Assembly: GCA_964242415.1 (NCBI GenBank)
Contig: CAXTAT010000002.1
Location: forward strand, 124,001-188,000
Direction of reading: 5' to 3'
DNA length: 64,000 bases
Origin: DASWOJ01 sp964242415
GTDB lineage: Bacteria > Pseudomonadota > Alphaproteobacteria > Acetobacterales > Acetobacteraceae
Below, one piece after another: positions 17,229-25,242 of the stretch. The notes below the pieces were generated by a model, which saw only the letters and a list, made by a program, of their open reading frames with translations, was not told the DNA's origin and searched no databases. A program made the position numbers and the translations under genes. How positions within the stretch are numbered: the first letter of the stretch is position 1; each line of letters begins with the position of its first letter.

Positions 17229-17276
17229 TTGACTTGCGTCAGTCACTGACATAGAGTGTGTGTCAGTGACTGACAA
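17229..17276. promoter_or_regulatory. Divergent promoters with a double TetR operator
   Basis: Two 11-bp palindromes, TCAGTCACTGA (17239-17249) and TCAGTGACTGA (17263-17273), lie 24 bp centre to centre. They are the arms of a larger perfect 14-bp inverted repeat (17238-17251 and 17261-17274). A rightward promoter, TTGACT (17229-17234) with 17 bp to TAGAGT (17252-17257), and a leftward one, TTGTCA (17276-17271) with 17 bp to TATGTC (17253-17248), both overlap the palindromes. Binding by the adjacent TetR protein should shut both genes. Confidence 0.85.
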
Positions 17277-17290
17277 GGGGCAGGGGATTA

Positions 17291-17866
17291 GTGGCGCCCA
17301 AGGGTGAGGACGTGCGAGGCCGCTTGCAGCAGGCAGCCTTGGAACTGTATCGCAAGCATGGCTATGACCAGACCACCGCATCGGAAATTGCCGCACGGGC
17401 CGGTGTCACCGAACGCACCTTCTTCCGACACTTCCCGGATAAACGAGAAGTCCTGTTCGACGGCGAGCCGAAGCTGCGCCTGGCGTTGACCACCGCGATA
17501 GCCGAAGCGCCCGATGCGCTCGGGCCGCTGGAGACCTTGCTGACGGCGTTCCGGTCAACCGAGAGGATGCTTGAGGCTAATCGCCCTTTCGCGGAGCCGC
17601 GCCACCGGGTCATTGCCGCAACACCGGCTTTGCATGAACGCGAGCTGGCGAAAATGGCTTCGCTCACTTCTGCCCTGGCCTCTGCGCTGCGAAACCGTGG
17701 CGTTGACCAAAGGCTGGCACTGCTTGCCGCTCAAACCGGAATGGCGGCCTTCGGGCAGGCGGCGGTTTATTGGTTGGAAGACCCGACGCTTAGCATCGGG
17801 GATCATCTGGATCGGATATTCCTTGAGTTGCGGGAGTTGGCCTTGGGAACCCATCAGAACCCTTGA
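17291..17866 (+). CDS. TetR/AcrR family transcriptional regulator
   Basis: A 191-residue repressor. The N-terminal helix-turn-helix reads TTASEIAARAGVTERTFFRHF at about residues 28-48, with the KREVLF motif that closes TetR DNA-binding domains. The C-terminal ligand domain is generic. The start is GTG 17291, with a purine-rich GGGGCAGGGG shortly before it. It is divergent from the epimerase-like gene, and the gap holds two TCAGTNACTGA operators, so it probably represses both itself and that gene until an unknown ligand binds. Confidence 0.92.
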   Translation: MAPKGEDVRGRLQQAALELYRKHGYDQTTASEIAARAGVTERTFFRHFPDKREVLFDGEPKLRLALTTAIAEAPDALGPLETLLTAFRSTERMLEANRPFAEPRHRVIAATPALHERELAKMASLTSALASALRNRGVDQRLALLAAQTGMAAFGQAAVYWLEDPTLSIGDHLDRIFLELRELALGTHQNP

Positions 17867-17949
17867 GTCGTGCAGCGAGCCCGCCCGGATGCGCGTATCC
17901 GTTAGGGATCAAACGGCACGCCACTCGGGTGCCCGTGTCGGAAGAGACA

Positions 17950-17989
17950 GGCTTGGTTTGGCAAGCCCAAGTCCTTCCGTAAACGGAAG
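17950..17989. other. Two adjacent inverted repeats downstream of the TetR gene
   Basis: GGCTTG/CAAGCC (17950-17955 and 17962-17967, 6-nt loop) is followed by CTTCCGT-AA-ACGGAAG (17974-17989, perfect 7-bp arms with a 2-bp centre). The first could end transcription of the TetR gene; the second has the form of an operator ahead of the truncated FAD hydroxylase. Neither role is proven. Confidence 0.4.
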
Positions 17990-18093
17990 CCCTGTCGCCT
18001 GCCTCGTGCAAGGGACCGCACAATGAACATCGGCGCTCAGGTGTCGATTGTCCGTCCGTGCGGTCCTCAAAACGACGAACCGCTCCCGGTCGA

Positions 18094-18384
18094 ATGACCA
18101 CATCGGAGCCGTTCATGCACGATCGCCACCCGAACCCCTCCCGCTTTGATGCCGTGATTGCCGGGGCTGGCCCGGTCGGCTTGTTCTTGACCTGCGAGTT
18201 GCGCCGTGCGGCCATTTCCGTGCTGGTGTCGGAGCGAGCGGAGACCCCGCACTCGCCACCGAAAAAGCTGCCCTTCGGCATGCGACCGGTGCATCCCAAT
18301 CGGTGCCCGTCGCCGGCCAGGACCCTCGACGGCTGGCATGAGACCCTCGCGCAAGGCTTGCACCGGCAAACCCGGGCGGAATAG
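18094..18384 (+). pseudogene. Truncated FAD-dependent aromatic hydroxylase (N-terminal fragment)
   Basis: The 96-residue frame reads DAVIAGAGPVGLFLTCELRR, then ISVLVSERAETPHSP, then KKLPFGMRPVHP. This is the FAD-binding start of PheA/TfdB/PNPOx-type class A monooxygenases, which are normally 450-550 residues. Everything after residue 70 is unrelated and the frame stops at 18384, so the gene has lost more than 80% of its length. The carotenoid oxygenase begins 35 bases later. It is unlikely to give a working enzyme. Confidence 0.75.
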
Positions 18385-18418
18385 CGGCGTTTCGCAACCA
18401 CCCCGTCCGAGGCGCGCC

Positions 18419-19804
18419 ATGTCAGACTCCCCCTTCCTTACCGGCAACTACGCGCCTGTCGCGGATGAGCTTGCCGTGGATGGCCTGCCAATCCAGGGCC
18501 ACCTGCCCGCGGAGCTGCGGGGCACGCTGTTCCGCAACGGGCCGAACCCGCAGTTCACGCCGGTTGCGCCGTATCACTGGTTCACCGGGGACGGCATGGT
18601 GCACGCCATCACGCTCGGCGACGGCACCGCCAAGTACCGGAACCGCTGGGTGCGGACGCCGCGCTTCCTGGCCGAGGAGGCGGCGGGCGGCCCGCTGTTC
18701 GCCGGATTTGGCCAGCCGCTGACCGACGTGGCCAAGGCGCTCGACACCGGCGTCGCCAACACGCACGTCATCCGGCACGCGGAACGCCTGCTGGCGCTGG
18801 AGGAGGCGCACCCCCCGACGCGGCTCGACCCCGGCGACCTGCTGACGCTCGGCTATGCCGACTTCGGCAGCCTGTCGGGGCGGTTCACCGCGCACCCGAA
18901 GCATGACCCGGCAACCGGGCAGCTCGTGTTCTTCAGCTATGCCGCCGACAGCCCGGCCAGCCCCGGCCCGTTCAGCCGCGGCATGTCCTGGGGCGTCATC
19001 GACGCCAACGGCCAGGTGTCGCAGCATGAGCGGTTCGACAGCCCGTACTGCAGCATGGTGCACGACTTCGGCGTCACCGCGTCGCATGTCGTGCTGCCGG
19101 TGCTACCGCTGACTGGCAGCCTGGACCGGGCGAGGTCGGGCCAGCCGCCCTTCGCGTGGGACCCGGCGTGCGGCAGTTTCCTGGGCGTGATGCGCCGGGA
19201 CCGCGGCGCGGCGAGCCTGGTTTGGACGCGGTTCGATACGTGCTTCGCCTTCCACGTCATGAACGCCTTCGATGCCCCGGACGGAGATGCGGGGGAGGCC
19301 ATCGTCATGGACGTGGTGGAGTACGACACGGCGCCGCTGTTTCCCCGTGCCGACGGCCAGCCGCCCGCGGCCGCGCCGTCTCGGCTCTGCCGTTGGCGGA
19401 TCGATCCCGCCGGGCGGGCGCCGGTGCGGCGCGAGGTGCTGGACGACCTTCCCGGCGAGTTCCCGCGCATCGATGAGCGCCGGGCCGGGCTGCCATACCG
19501 GCACGGATACCGCATCTGCCAGGTGGACGGGGCCGATGCTGTCGTGCACCACGACCTGGACCGCCGCAGCCGGAGCCTGTTCACCCTGCCCCCCGGGGAT
19601 CGCGCGTCCGAGGCGGTGTTCGTGCCGCGCAGCAGCGCGGAGGGCGACGGCTGGCTGCTGACCGTGGTGTGGCAGCCGCAACGGGAGGGCAGCGCGCTGT
19701 TCGTGCTGGACGCGCTGGCGCTCGACCAGGGGCCGGTCGCCACCGTGCCGCTGCCGCAACGGGTGCCCTTCGGCTTTCATGGCAGTTGGGTTCCCGCCCG
19801 GTGA
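18419..19804 (+). CDS. Carotenoid cleavage oxygenase family protein
   Basis: A 461-residue seven-bladed-propeller non-heme iron dioxygenase. The four iron-binding histidines fit: His159 in TAHPKHDP, His215 in MVHDFGVT, His279 in FAFHVMNAFD and His454 in FHGSWVP near the C-terminus. The RGTLFRNGPNPQF and YHWFTGDGMVHA motifs near the start are typical. The family cleaves double bonds in carotenoids or in stilbene/phenylpropanoid compounds such as isoeugenol and lignostilbene. No carotenoid synthesis gene is nearby, so an aromatic substrate is as likely as an apocarotenoid. Start ATG 18419 matches the usual N-terminus. Confidence 0.92.
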   Translation: MSDSPFLTGNYAPVADELAVDGLPIQGHLPAELRGTLFRNGPNPQFTPVAPYHWFTGDGMVHAITLGDGTAKYRNRWVRTPRFLAEEAAGGPLFAGFGQPLTDVAKALDTGVANTHVIRHAERLLALEEAHPPTRLDPGDLLTLGYADFGSLSGRFTAHPKHDPATGQLVFFSYAADSPASPGPFSRGMSWGVIDANGQVSQHERFDSPYCSMVHDFGVTASHVVLPVLPLTGSLDRARSGQPPFAWDPACGSFLGVMRRDRGAASLVWTRFDTCFAFHVMNAFDAPDGDAGEAIVMDVVEYDTAPLFPRADGQPPAAAPSRLCRWRIDPAGRAPVRREVLDDLPGEFPRIDERRAGLPYRHGYRICQVDGADAVVHHDLDRRSRSLFTLPPGDRASEAVFVPRSSAEGDGWLLTVVWQPQREGSALFVLDALALDQGPVATVPLPQRVPFGFHGSWVPAR

Positions 19805-19983
19805 TGGCGGCGCTCGGGGCAGCGAGTGCGTCAGCCGGGCGCACATGGGGCTGACCCCCACAGCCTTGTTCAAGATCGGCCGCCCTGGCGCCTGGTCTGC
19901 TGAGGCGGTGCCCCTGCCCGGTCCCGCAGGTGGGCGACACCGCCCTGCCCTATGCGCGCCTGCCTTGCAGCCGCCGGGGCAGG

Positions 19984-20208
19984 CTAGCGGGTAGCCGGGC
20001 GGCGGCCCTTGGCGGCCTTGCGCGTGCGGGCCACCGTCAGGAACAGCGTCCTCACGAGGGACGGATCGACCCCATCCGCCTGCATCATGCTTTGGATGAC
20101 GTCATCGGCCAGCAGGTCGTCCAGCTCCGGCCCGGCGCCGCAGGGCCACGCCACCCGCGGCCTGCGCATGATCAGGCGCCCGCATACGCCGCCCCGGCGG
20201 AAGGGCAT
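19984..20208 (-). CDS. Small conserved hypothetical protein
   Basis: A 74-residue protein ending in DDVIQSMMQADGVDPSLVRTLFLTVART followed by a basic tail. Short proteins with a similar 'LLADxxIQxxMxADGVDPxxL' segment are frequent in alphaproteobacteria, but I know of no function for them. Two Cys residues occur in the first third. The start is uncertain: ATG 20208 follows the stop of the upstream 39-residue gene by 4 bases, and a TTG at 20220 overlaps it. The two small genes probably share one transcript. Confidence 0.55.
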   Translation of the reverse strand: MPFRRGGVCGRLIMRRPRVAWPCGAGPELDDLLADDVIQSMMQADGVDPSLVRTLFLTVARTRKAAKGRRPATR

Positions 20209-20212
20209 CACG

Positions 20213-20332
20213 TCAACCAATGCCGAACGCCCACAGCGTCGCAGCCATCACCGGCATCATGGGCAGCAACACCCATGGCGCCAGAAAGGACAGAAGGAGG
20301 AACCATTCCCGAATGCGGCGGAACATCTTCAT
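20213..20332 (-). CDS. Small membrane protein (39 residues)
   Basis: The frame reads MKMFRRIREWFLLLSFLAPW, then VLLPMMPVMAATLWAFGIG. It is a basic amphipathic start followed by about 25 hydrophobic residues, so a single inner-membrane helix is expected. A strong GAGGAG lies just before ATG 20332. It overlaps or abuts the next small gene and is divergent from the response regulator 300 bp away. The sequence is not one I recognise; small proteins of this kind often modulate a membrane complex or sensor kinase. Confidence 0.6.
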   Translation of the reverse strand: MKMFRRIREWFLLLSFLAPWVLLPMMPVMAATLWAFGIG

Positions 20333-20654
20333 GCTCTCCTCAAAACGTTGCGGTAGCGTCGATGGTCCGTCGGCGCAGTGGCGCAGGTCACAGGCGACAG
20401 CACCGCCGCGGTGGCGAGGCCGCGCTGGCAAGGCGCCTTGGCCGATGGGCTGATGGGCATTGGGCAGCATCCTGTTCCGACGCCCCCGAACCTGACGGAC
20501 CCGCTTTGCCGCACGATGTGCAGTTTGTTGCGAGGCTCGCCTCTTGTGTCAGGCGCGACACATCCGGGTTACGTTGCGACATCAGGCCCGGCCCCGGGAC
20601 GTGCGATCATCGGGCATGGGATATGGGACGTGTGATCATGGGGGACTGAACGGC

Positions 20655-21362
20655 ATGCCGCACATCCTGGTGGTGGACGATGACGAGGACATCCTGTCGC
20701 TGCTGACGGGCTTCTTCCGCCGCCATGCCCACGAGGTGACGGTCGCCGCAGACGGTCCCGCGATGTTTGCCGCCGTTGACGCCGGCGGGATCGACCTGGT
20801 GATCCTGGACGTGATGCTGCAGGGCGAGGACGGCTTCAGCCTGTGCCGCCGGCTACGCGCGAAGGGCACGCTGCCGGTGATCATGCTGACCGCGATGGCC
20901 GACCACACCGACCGCGTGGTGGGCCTGGAGATCGGCGCCGACGACTACCTGGTGAAGCCGTTCGACGCGCGGGAGCTGCTGGCCCGCGTCAAGGCCGTGC
21001 TGCGCCGCACCGCCGAGGCCCCCGCCGCCAGCACGCCGACGCGCCCAGTGCTGAGCTTCGCCAACTGGCGGCTCGACGTGGCCCGGCGCGAGCTGCGGTC
21101 GCTGGACAACACGCTGATGATCCTGTCCGGCGCCGAGTTCGACCTGCTGCTGGCCTTCGCCGAGCACCCGCAGCGCGTGCTGACCCGCGACCAGCTCCTG
21201 GACCTCGCGCACGGCGTGGCGCACGTCGCCTATGACCGCAGCATCGACGTGCAGGTCAGCCGCCTGCGCCGCAAGCTGGAGTCGGACGCGAAAAGCCCCT
21301 CGGTGATCCGCACCGTCCGCAACGGCGGCTACATCTTCACCCCCGCGGTGCAGCGCGGATGA
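20655..21362 (+). CDS. OmpR-family response regulator
   Basis: A 235-residue two-domain regulator. The receiver has VVDDDEDIL at residues 7-15, phospho-acceptor Asp52 in LVILDVMLQGEDG, Thr in MLTAMADH and Lys in DDYLVKPFDA. A winged-helix DNA-binding domain follows, ending DRSIDVQVSRLRRKLE...VIRTVRNGGYIFT. The ATG at 20655 is chosen because it gives the standard start MPHILVVDDD. The stop overlaps the sensor kinase start (ATGA). Targets are unknown; the envelope pqiABC genes lie just beyond, on the opposite strand. Confidence 0.93.
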   Translation: MPHILVVDDDEDILSLLTGFFRRHAHEVTVAADGPAMFAAVDAGGIDLVILDVMLQGEDGFSLCRRLRAKGTLPVIMLTAMADHTDRVVGLEIGADDYLVKPFDARELLARVKAVLRRTAEAPAASTPTRPVLSFANWRLDVARRELRSLDNTLMILSGAEFDLLLAFAEHPQRVLTRDQLLDLAHGVAHVAYDRSIDVQVSRLRRKLESDAKSPSVIRTVRNGGYIFTPAVQRG

Positions 21363-22792
21363 GGGCCGCATCGAGCATGCCCAAGCCCAGGCCCCTTACC
21401 AAGCTCCGGCCCCTCACCAGGCTTTGGCCGGCGGACACGCTGGGGCGGCGCTTCGCGGTGACGACCGTGCTGGCGATCGTGGTCGCGGTGGCGCTGAGCG
21501 CGCTGTTCGCGCAGTTCGCCGGGGTCTGGGCGCGCCCGCCGCTGCGCGAGCTGGACCTGCTGGAGCGGGCGGACGACGTGGTGCGGATGCTGGACGCAAT
21601 CCCCGCGCCGCAGCGCCCGGCCGCCGCCGCCGCCGCCAGCCGCATGTACAGGGTCGGCTGGTTTCCTGCCGCATCGCCCGCCGGCGCCTGGCTGGACGCG
21701 GCGCTGCGCCAGCCAGGTGCCAGCCGCCCCGACAGCTATCGGTTCCTATCGGCCGGGCAGGAGCGCCGGGTGGTGGCGTTCGATTTCGGGGGCGTGCAGC
21801 CCGACATCGCCAGGCTGGTCCCCGACCCGCCCGGGCACCCGGACGCGAAGTTCCTGGCCGTCGGGCTTGAGGATGGCAGTTGGGTGGTGCTGACGGTGCC
21901 CGAGCGGTTCTGGGGTTCGCTGAACCGGCCCGCCCGCCTTGCCATCGCGCTGACGTTCCTGACGCTGTCCATCGCCGCGGTCTCGACCGTCGCCACCCGG
22001 CGGATGTCGCGGCCGATCCGCGACTTCACCGAGGCGCTGCACCGCTTCGGCGCCAACCCCCGGGCCGCGCCGATGGCGGTGACAGGCCCGCGGGAGCTGC
22101 GCCGGGCGATGGGGGCGTTCAACGGGATGCAGGCGAGAATCCAGCGCTTCGTGGACGACCGGACGACCATGCTGGCGGCGATCTCGCACGACCTGCGCAC
22201 GCCGCTGACCCGGATCAGGCTGCGCAGCGAGCTGGTCGAGGACGCGGGCCAGCGGGCGCGGCTGTTCCACGACGTGGACGAGATGCAGGCGATGGTGGGG
22301 GCGGCGCTGGCGTTCTTCAGCGATGACGGGGCGGCGGAGGCGGGGACGGCGTTCGACTTCCCGGGGCTGCTGCACACGGTGGTCGATGAGCAGAACGACC
22401 AGGCCGGGCACGGGGAGGAGCCGGTCGCCTATGCCGGGCCGGACCACGCGGCGTTCTTCGGCCGCCCGCTGGCGCTGAAGCGGGCGTTCACCAACCTGGT
22501 GGACAACGCGGTGAAGTATGGCGGCGGCTGCGATGTCGAGCTGCAACTTGGCCCCGAGGGGGCGGCGGTGCTGGTTCGGGACCAGGGGCCTGGCATCCCG
22601 GAGGCGGCGGCCGAACAGGTCTTCACCCCGTTCTTCCGCCTGGAAGGGTCGCGCAACCGGGCGACGGGCGGGATCGGGCTGGGGCTGACCTCGGCGCGGG
22701 CGGTCATCCTGGACCACGGCGGGCAGATCATCCTGCGCAACCGGGAGACGGGCGGCCTGGAGGTGCGGGTGTCCCTGCCGCGGGCGGCGTGA
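21359..22792 (+). CDS. Sensor histidine kinase (EnvZ-like)
   Basis: A 477-residue inner-membrane kinase with one transmembrane helix near residues 31-52, a periplasmic sensor region of about 130 residues, a second helix near 190-212 (LAIALTFLTLSIAAVSTVA), a HAMP linker with RPIRDFTEALHRFG, the H-box AAISHDLRTPLTRIR, N-box NLVDNAVKYGG, and G-boxes DQGPGIP and TGGIGLGLT. It overlaps the response-regulator gene by four bases, so the pair is cotranslated. The linker motif PDxxxP is not obvious. The signal is unknown. Confidence 0.93.
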   Translation: MRAASSMPKPRPLTKLRPLTRLWPADTLGRRFAVTTVLAIVVAVALSALFAQFAGVWARPPLRELDLLERADDVVRMLDAIPAPQRPAAAAAASRMYRVGWFPAASPAGAWLDAALRQPGASRPDSYRFLSAGQERRVVAFDFGGVQPDIARLVPDPPGHPDAKFLAVGLEDGSWVVLTVPERFWGSLNRPARLAIALTFLTLSIAAVSTVATRRMSRPIRDFTEALHRFGANPRAAPMAVTGPRELRRAMGAFNGMQARIQRFVDDRTTMLAAISHDLRTPLTRIRLRSELVEDAGQRARLFHDVDEMQAMVGAALAFFSDDGAAEAGTAFDFPGLLHTVVDEQNDQAGHGEEPVAYAGPDHAAFFGRPLALKRAFTNLVDNAVKYGGGCDVELQLGPEGAAVLVRDQGPGIPEAAAEQVFTPFFRLEGSRNRATGGIGLGLTSARAVILDHGGQIILRNRETGGLEVRVSLPRAA

Positions 22793-22805
22793 TCGCGGAC
22801 CGGCG

Positions 22806-23468
22806 CTACCGGGCCAGCCGCCCGGCAATGATGTCGGCCACCTGGCCCAGCGCGGTGCTCATGGCATCGACCTGGGCCTTGGTCGTGTCGGCGGCCACGG
22901 GCGCCTGCAGGCGCAGCCGGTCCAGCGTGCGCGGCCGGCCCGGCCCGGTGACAGCGGCGTAACCCTCAAGCAGCACCGGCCCGCCAGGGTCCCCGCCCTC
23001 GGCATCCCGGTCGAAGCGTTGCACGTCCATCTCGACCTCGGCGTCCGGGTGTGCCGCGATTGGCCCCTCGTCGGCCAGCACGTCGGCGCCGGGCAGGCGC
23101 TGCGCCAGGTCGGCCACCAGCACGCGGCGCAGCATGACCCGCAGCGGCTCGCCCCACCAGTCGTTGCCTGCCACACGCAACCGCGTGCCGCCGGTTGCGC
23201 GCACGATCTCCTCGCGTTCGAGGTAGCGGGGCACGCCGACGCCGCGCACCACGACCACCGGCCGCGTCTCCGCCTGCAGGCGGGTTGGTCCGCCGGACAG
23301 GACCGGACGTGCCAGCACCGAGCCTGGGTGGACCGTGCCGGGCCGTGGCTCCAGGCTGTACAGGTTCGGGCTGGGCGACGCGCAGCCAGCTAGAAGCAGG
23401 ACCAATAGCGAGACCGGCACCAGGGTCTGCAGCAGCGGTGCCGCGTGTCGCGATCCGGCGCACAGCAC
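22806..23468 (-). CDS. pqiC: PqiC-like outer-membrane lipoprotein
   Basis: A 220-residue lipoprotein with lipobox LLLAGC and lipidated Cys29. It carries the ABC-transport auxiliary component fold (DUF330): ASPSPNLYSLEP, a VVVVRGVGVPRYLEREEIVR stretch and WWGEPLRVMLRRVLVADLAQRLPG. PqiC rings the outer-membrane end of the PqiB tunnel for lipid transport across the periplasm. The start is GTG 23468, one base after the pqiB stop, with GGAG inside the end of pqiB. It is convergent with the sensor kinase gene, 13 bp apart. Confidence 0.9.
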   Translation of the reverse strand: MLCAGSRHAAPLLQTLVPVSLLVLLLAGCASPSPNLYSLEPRPGTVHPGSVLARPVLSGGPTRLQAETRPVVVVRGVGVPRYLEREEIVRATGGTRLRVAGNDWWGEPLRVMLRRVLVADLAQRLPGADVLADEGPIAAHPDAEVEMDVQRFDRDAEGGDPGGPVLLEGYAAVTGPGRPRTLDRLRLQAPVAADTTKAQVDAMSTALGQVADIIAGRLAR

Positions 23469-23469
23469 C

Positions 23470-25242
23470 CTACTCCACCACTCGGCTGACCCGGCCGCGG
23501 ATCAGCGCCTCCGGGTGGCGCGTCAGCAGGTCGGCGACCATGCGCAGCGACCCGGCAGCCTCTGACACCTGCGTCAGCATGCGGTCCAGGTCGCGGCCGA
23601 ACCTGCCGTCGCCACTCCCGCCCGCCGATACCGAGGCCGCCAGCGTCCGCACCTGCGCCAGCGTGTCCTGCAGGTCCGCGGCGATCGCCGGCAACCGCCG
23701 CAGCGCCGGCGCGGCGCCCGCGTCCAGGTGCCGCACCGTGTCCTGCACCGTCGTCAGCGTGCTGTTCAGCCGGGCCAGCGCCAGGCGGAGCTGCGGGCTG
23801 TTGGCAACCTCGTTCGCGCCATGCAGCACGCCGTTCAGGTTCTGGCCGATCTCGGCGAACGGCACCGCGCCCAGCTTCGCCAGGAGCTGGCTTGCGGTGG
23901 AGGTCAGGTCGTCCAGCCCGCCGCCACCCTCGTTGTCGGCGGGGATGATCGGCACGTCGTCCTCCTGCGTCGCCTCGGCGGGGGGTGCGTCCCGCAGGAA
24001 TTCCAACGCCACCTCCTTCTGCCCGGTGATCAGGTTGCCGCCGCGCAGCCGCACCCGCAGGCCCTCGCGGACCAGGGTGCGCACGTAGTCCCGGAACGGC
24101 TGCACCGGCTTGTCCCCGACCGGCTTCACCCGGTCGAGCTGCAGGGCGAAGCCGACGCGCACCCGGGTCTGGTCGGTGTCGGTGGAGTATTGCAGATCGA
24201 CCGAGGTCACGTCGCCGATGGCGATGCCCTGCAGCGTCACATGCGCGCCCACCGCCAGGCCGCCCACCGAACCCGTGAAGTAGCTGGCCAGCACCGCCCG
24301 GCGCCGTGCCGTCGCGGTTTCGGCCACCTCCTCCTTGGCATACAGGGGAAAGCTGTCGCCCGCCGCGCTGGCCGCCGCCTGGTCCATTCCCGAGGGGGTG
24401 TCGAAGGTGATGCCGCCCAGCACCGCCGCCTTGAGGCTGTCCACCTGCAGCCGCACCCCCTCCGGCCCGACCCGCAGCTCGATGCCCGAGCTGTTCCAAA
24501 ACCGGCTGTCCCGGTGCACCCACCCGGCATAGGGCGCGTTGATGAAAATGTGCAGCGTCACGCTCTCGGCCATGCCGGTGAAGTCCCAGCCGACCACGCG
24601 GCCCACGTCGAGGTCATGGAAGAACACCGGCGTGCCCAGGTTGATGGGTCCGAGCCGCGCGGCCGTCAGGTTGAACGCGCGGCCAGGCTGGTCCGGCATC
24701 AGGGTGGGCGGGTTGACCAGGCCGGTGAACTCGCGCCTGGCGGGCTGGCCGGCCTCGCCGGGCTGCAGGGCGATGTAGGTGCCGGTCAGGATGGTGTTCA
24801 GCCCCGTGATGTCGCCGGCATAGACCCGGGGCTTCACCACCCAGAACTGCGCGCCCTCGGTCAGCAGCTCCTCGGCCTGGGCGGTCATGCGGATGGTGGT
24901 CACGACCTGCTTGCGGTCGGGCGTCAGCTCGAAGCCCTGCACGGTGCCCATCTGCATGTCCTTGAACTTGACCTGGCTCTGCCCGGCCTGGAGGCTCTCG
25001 GCGCTGTCGAAGGTAATCCGCACCAGGGGGCCGCGCCGGGCCAGGGTGGTCCACAGCAGGCCGCCGCCGATCAGCAGGCTGGCGAGCGGGATCAGCCATA
25101 CCCAGGACAGCCGGCGGCGGCGCACGACGGCGTCCTGGCCGCCTGGGTCCTGCCCGCCAGCGTCGGGTCTGCCAGTGTCGGGTCGGCCTGGGTCAGGTCG
25201 GCCTGGGTCCCCACCGCCGGGCGTGCCCCCCTGGCCGCTCAT
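23470..25242 (-). CDS. pqiB: Intermembrane transport protein PqiB (MCE domains)
   Basis: A 590-residue protein with one N-terminal transmembrane helix (WVWLIPLASLLIGGGLLW) and three MCE domains: RITFDSAESLQAGQSQVKFKDM, FNLTAARLGPINLGTPVFFHDL and the VGAHVTLQGIAIGDVTSVDL region. A long helical C-terminus follows and would form the needle-like tunnel. MCE proteins carry phospholipids between membranes. The first 45 residues are a Pro/Gly/Asp repeat (GRPDPGRPDTGRPDAGGQD) with matching DNA tandem repeats, unusual for PqiB. ATG 25242 overlaps the pqiA stop (ATGA). Confidence 0.93.
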   Translation of the reverse strand: MSGQGGTPGGGDPGRPDPGRPDTGRPDAGGQDPGGQDAVVRRRRLSWVWLIPLASLLIGGGLLWTTLARRGPLVRITFDSAESLQAGQSQVKFKDMQMGTVQGFELTPDRKQVVTTIRMTAQAEELLTEGAQFWVVKPRVYAGDITGLNTILTGTYIALQPGEAGQPARREFTGLVNPPTLMPDQPGRAFNLTAARLGPINLGTPVFFHDLDVGRVVGWDFTGMAESVTLHIFINAPYAGWVHRDSRFWNSSGIELRVGPEGVRLQVDSLKAAVLGGITFDTPSGMDQAAASAAGDSFPLYAKEEVAETATARRRAVLASYFTGSVGGLAVGAHVTLQGIAIGDVTSVDLQYSTDTDQTRVRVGFALQLDRVKPVGDKPVQPFRDYVRTLVREGLRVRLRGGNLITGQKEVALEFLRDAPPAEATQEDDVPIIPADNEGGGGLDDLTSTASQLLAKLGAVPFAEIGQNLNGVLHGANEVANSPQLRLALARLNSTLTTVQDTVRHLDAGAAPALRRLPAIAADLQDTLAQVRTLAASVSAGGSGDGRFGRDLDRMLTQVSEAAGSLRMVADLLTRHPEALIRGRVSRVVE

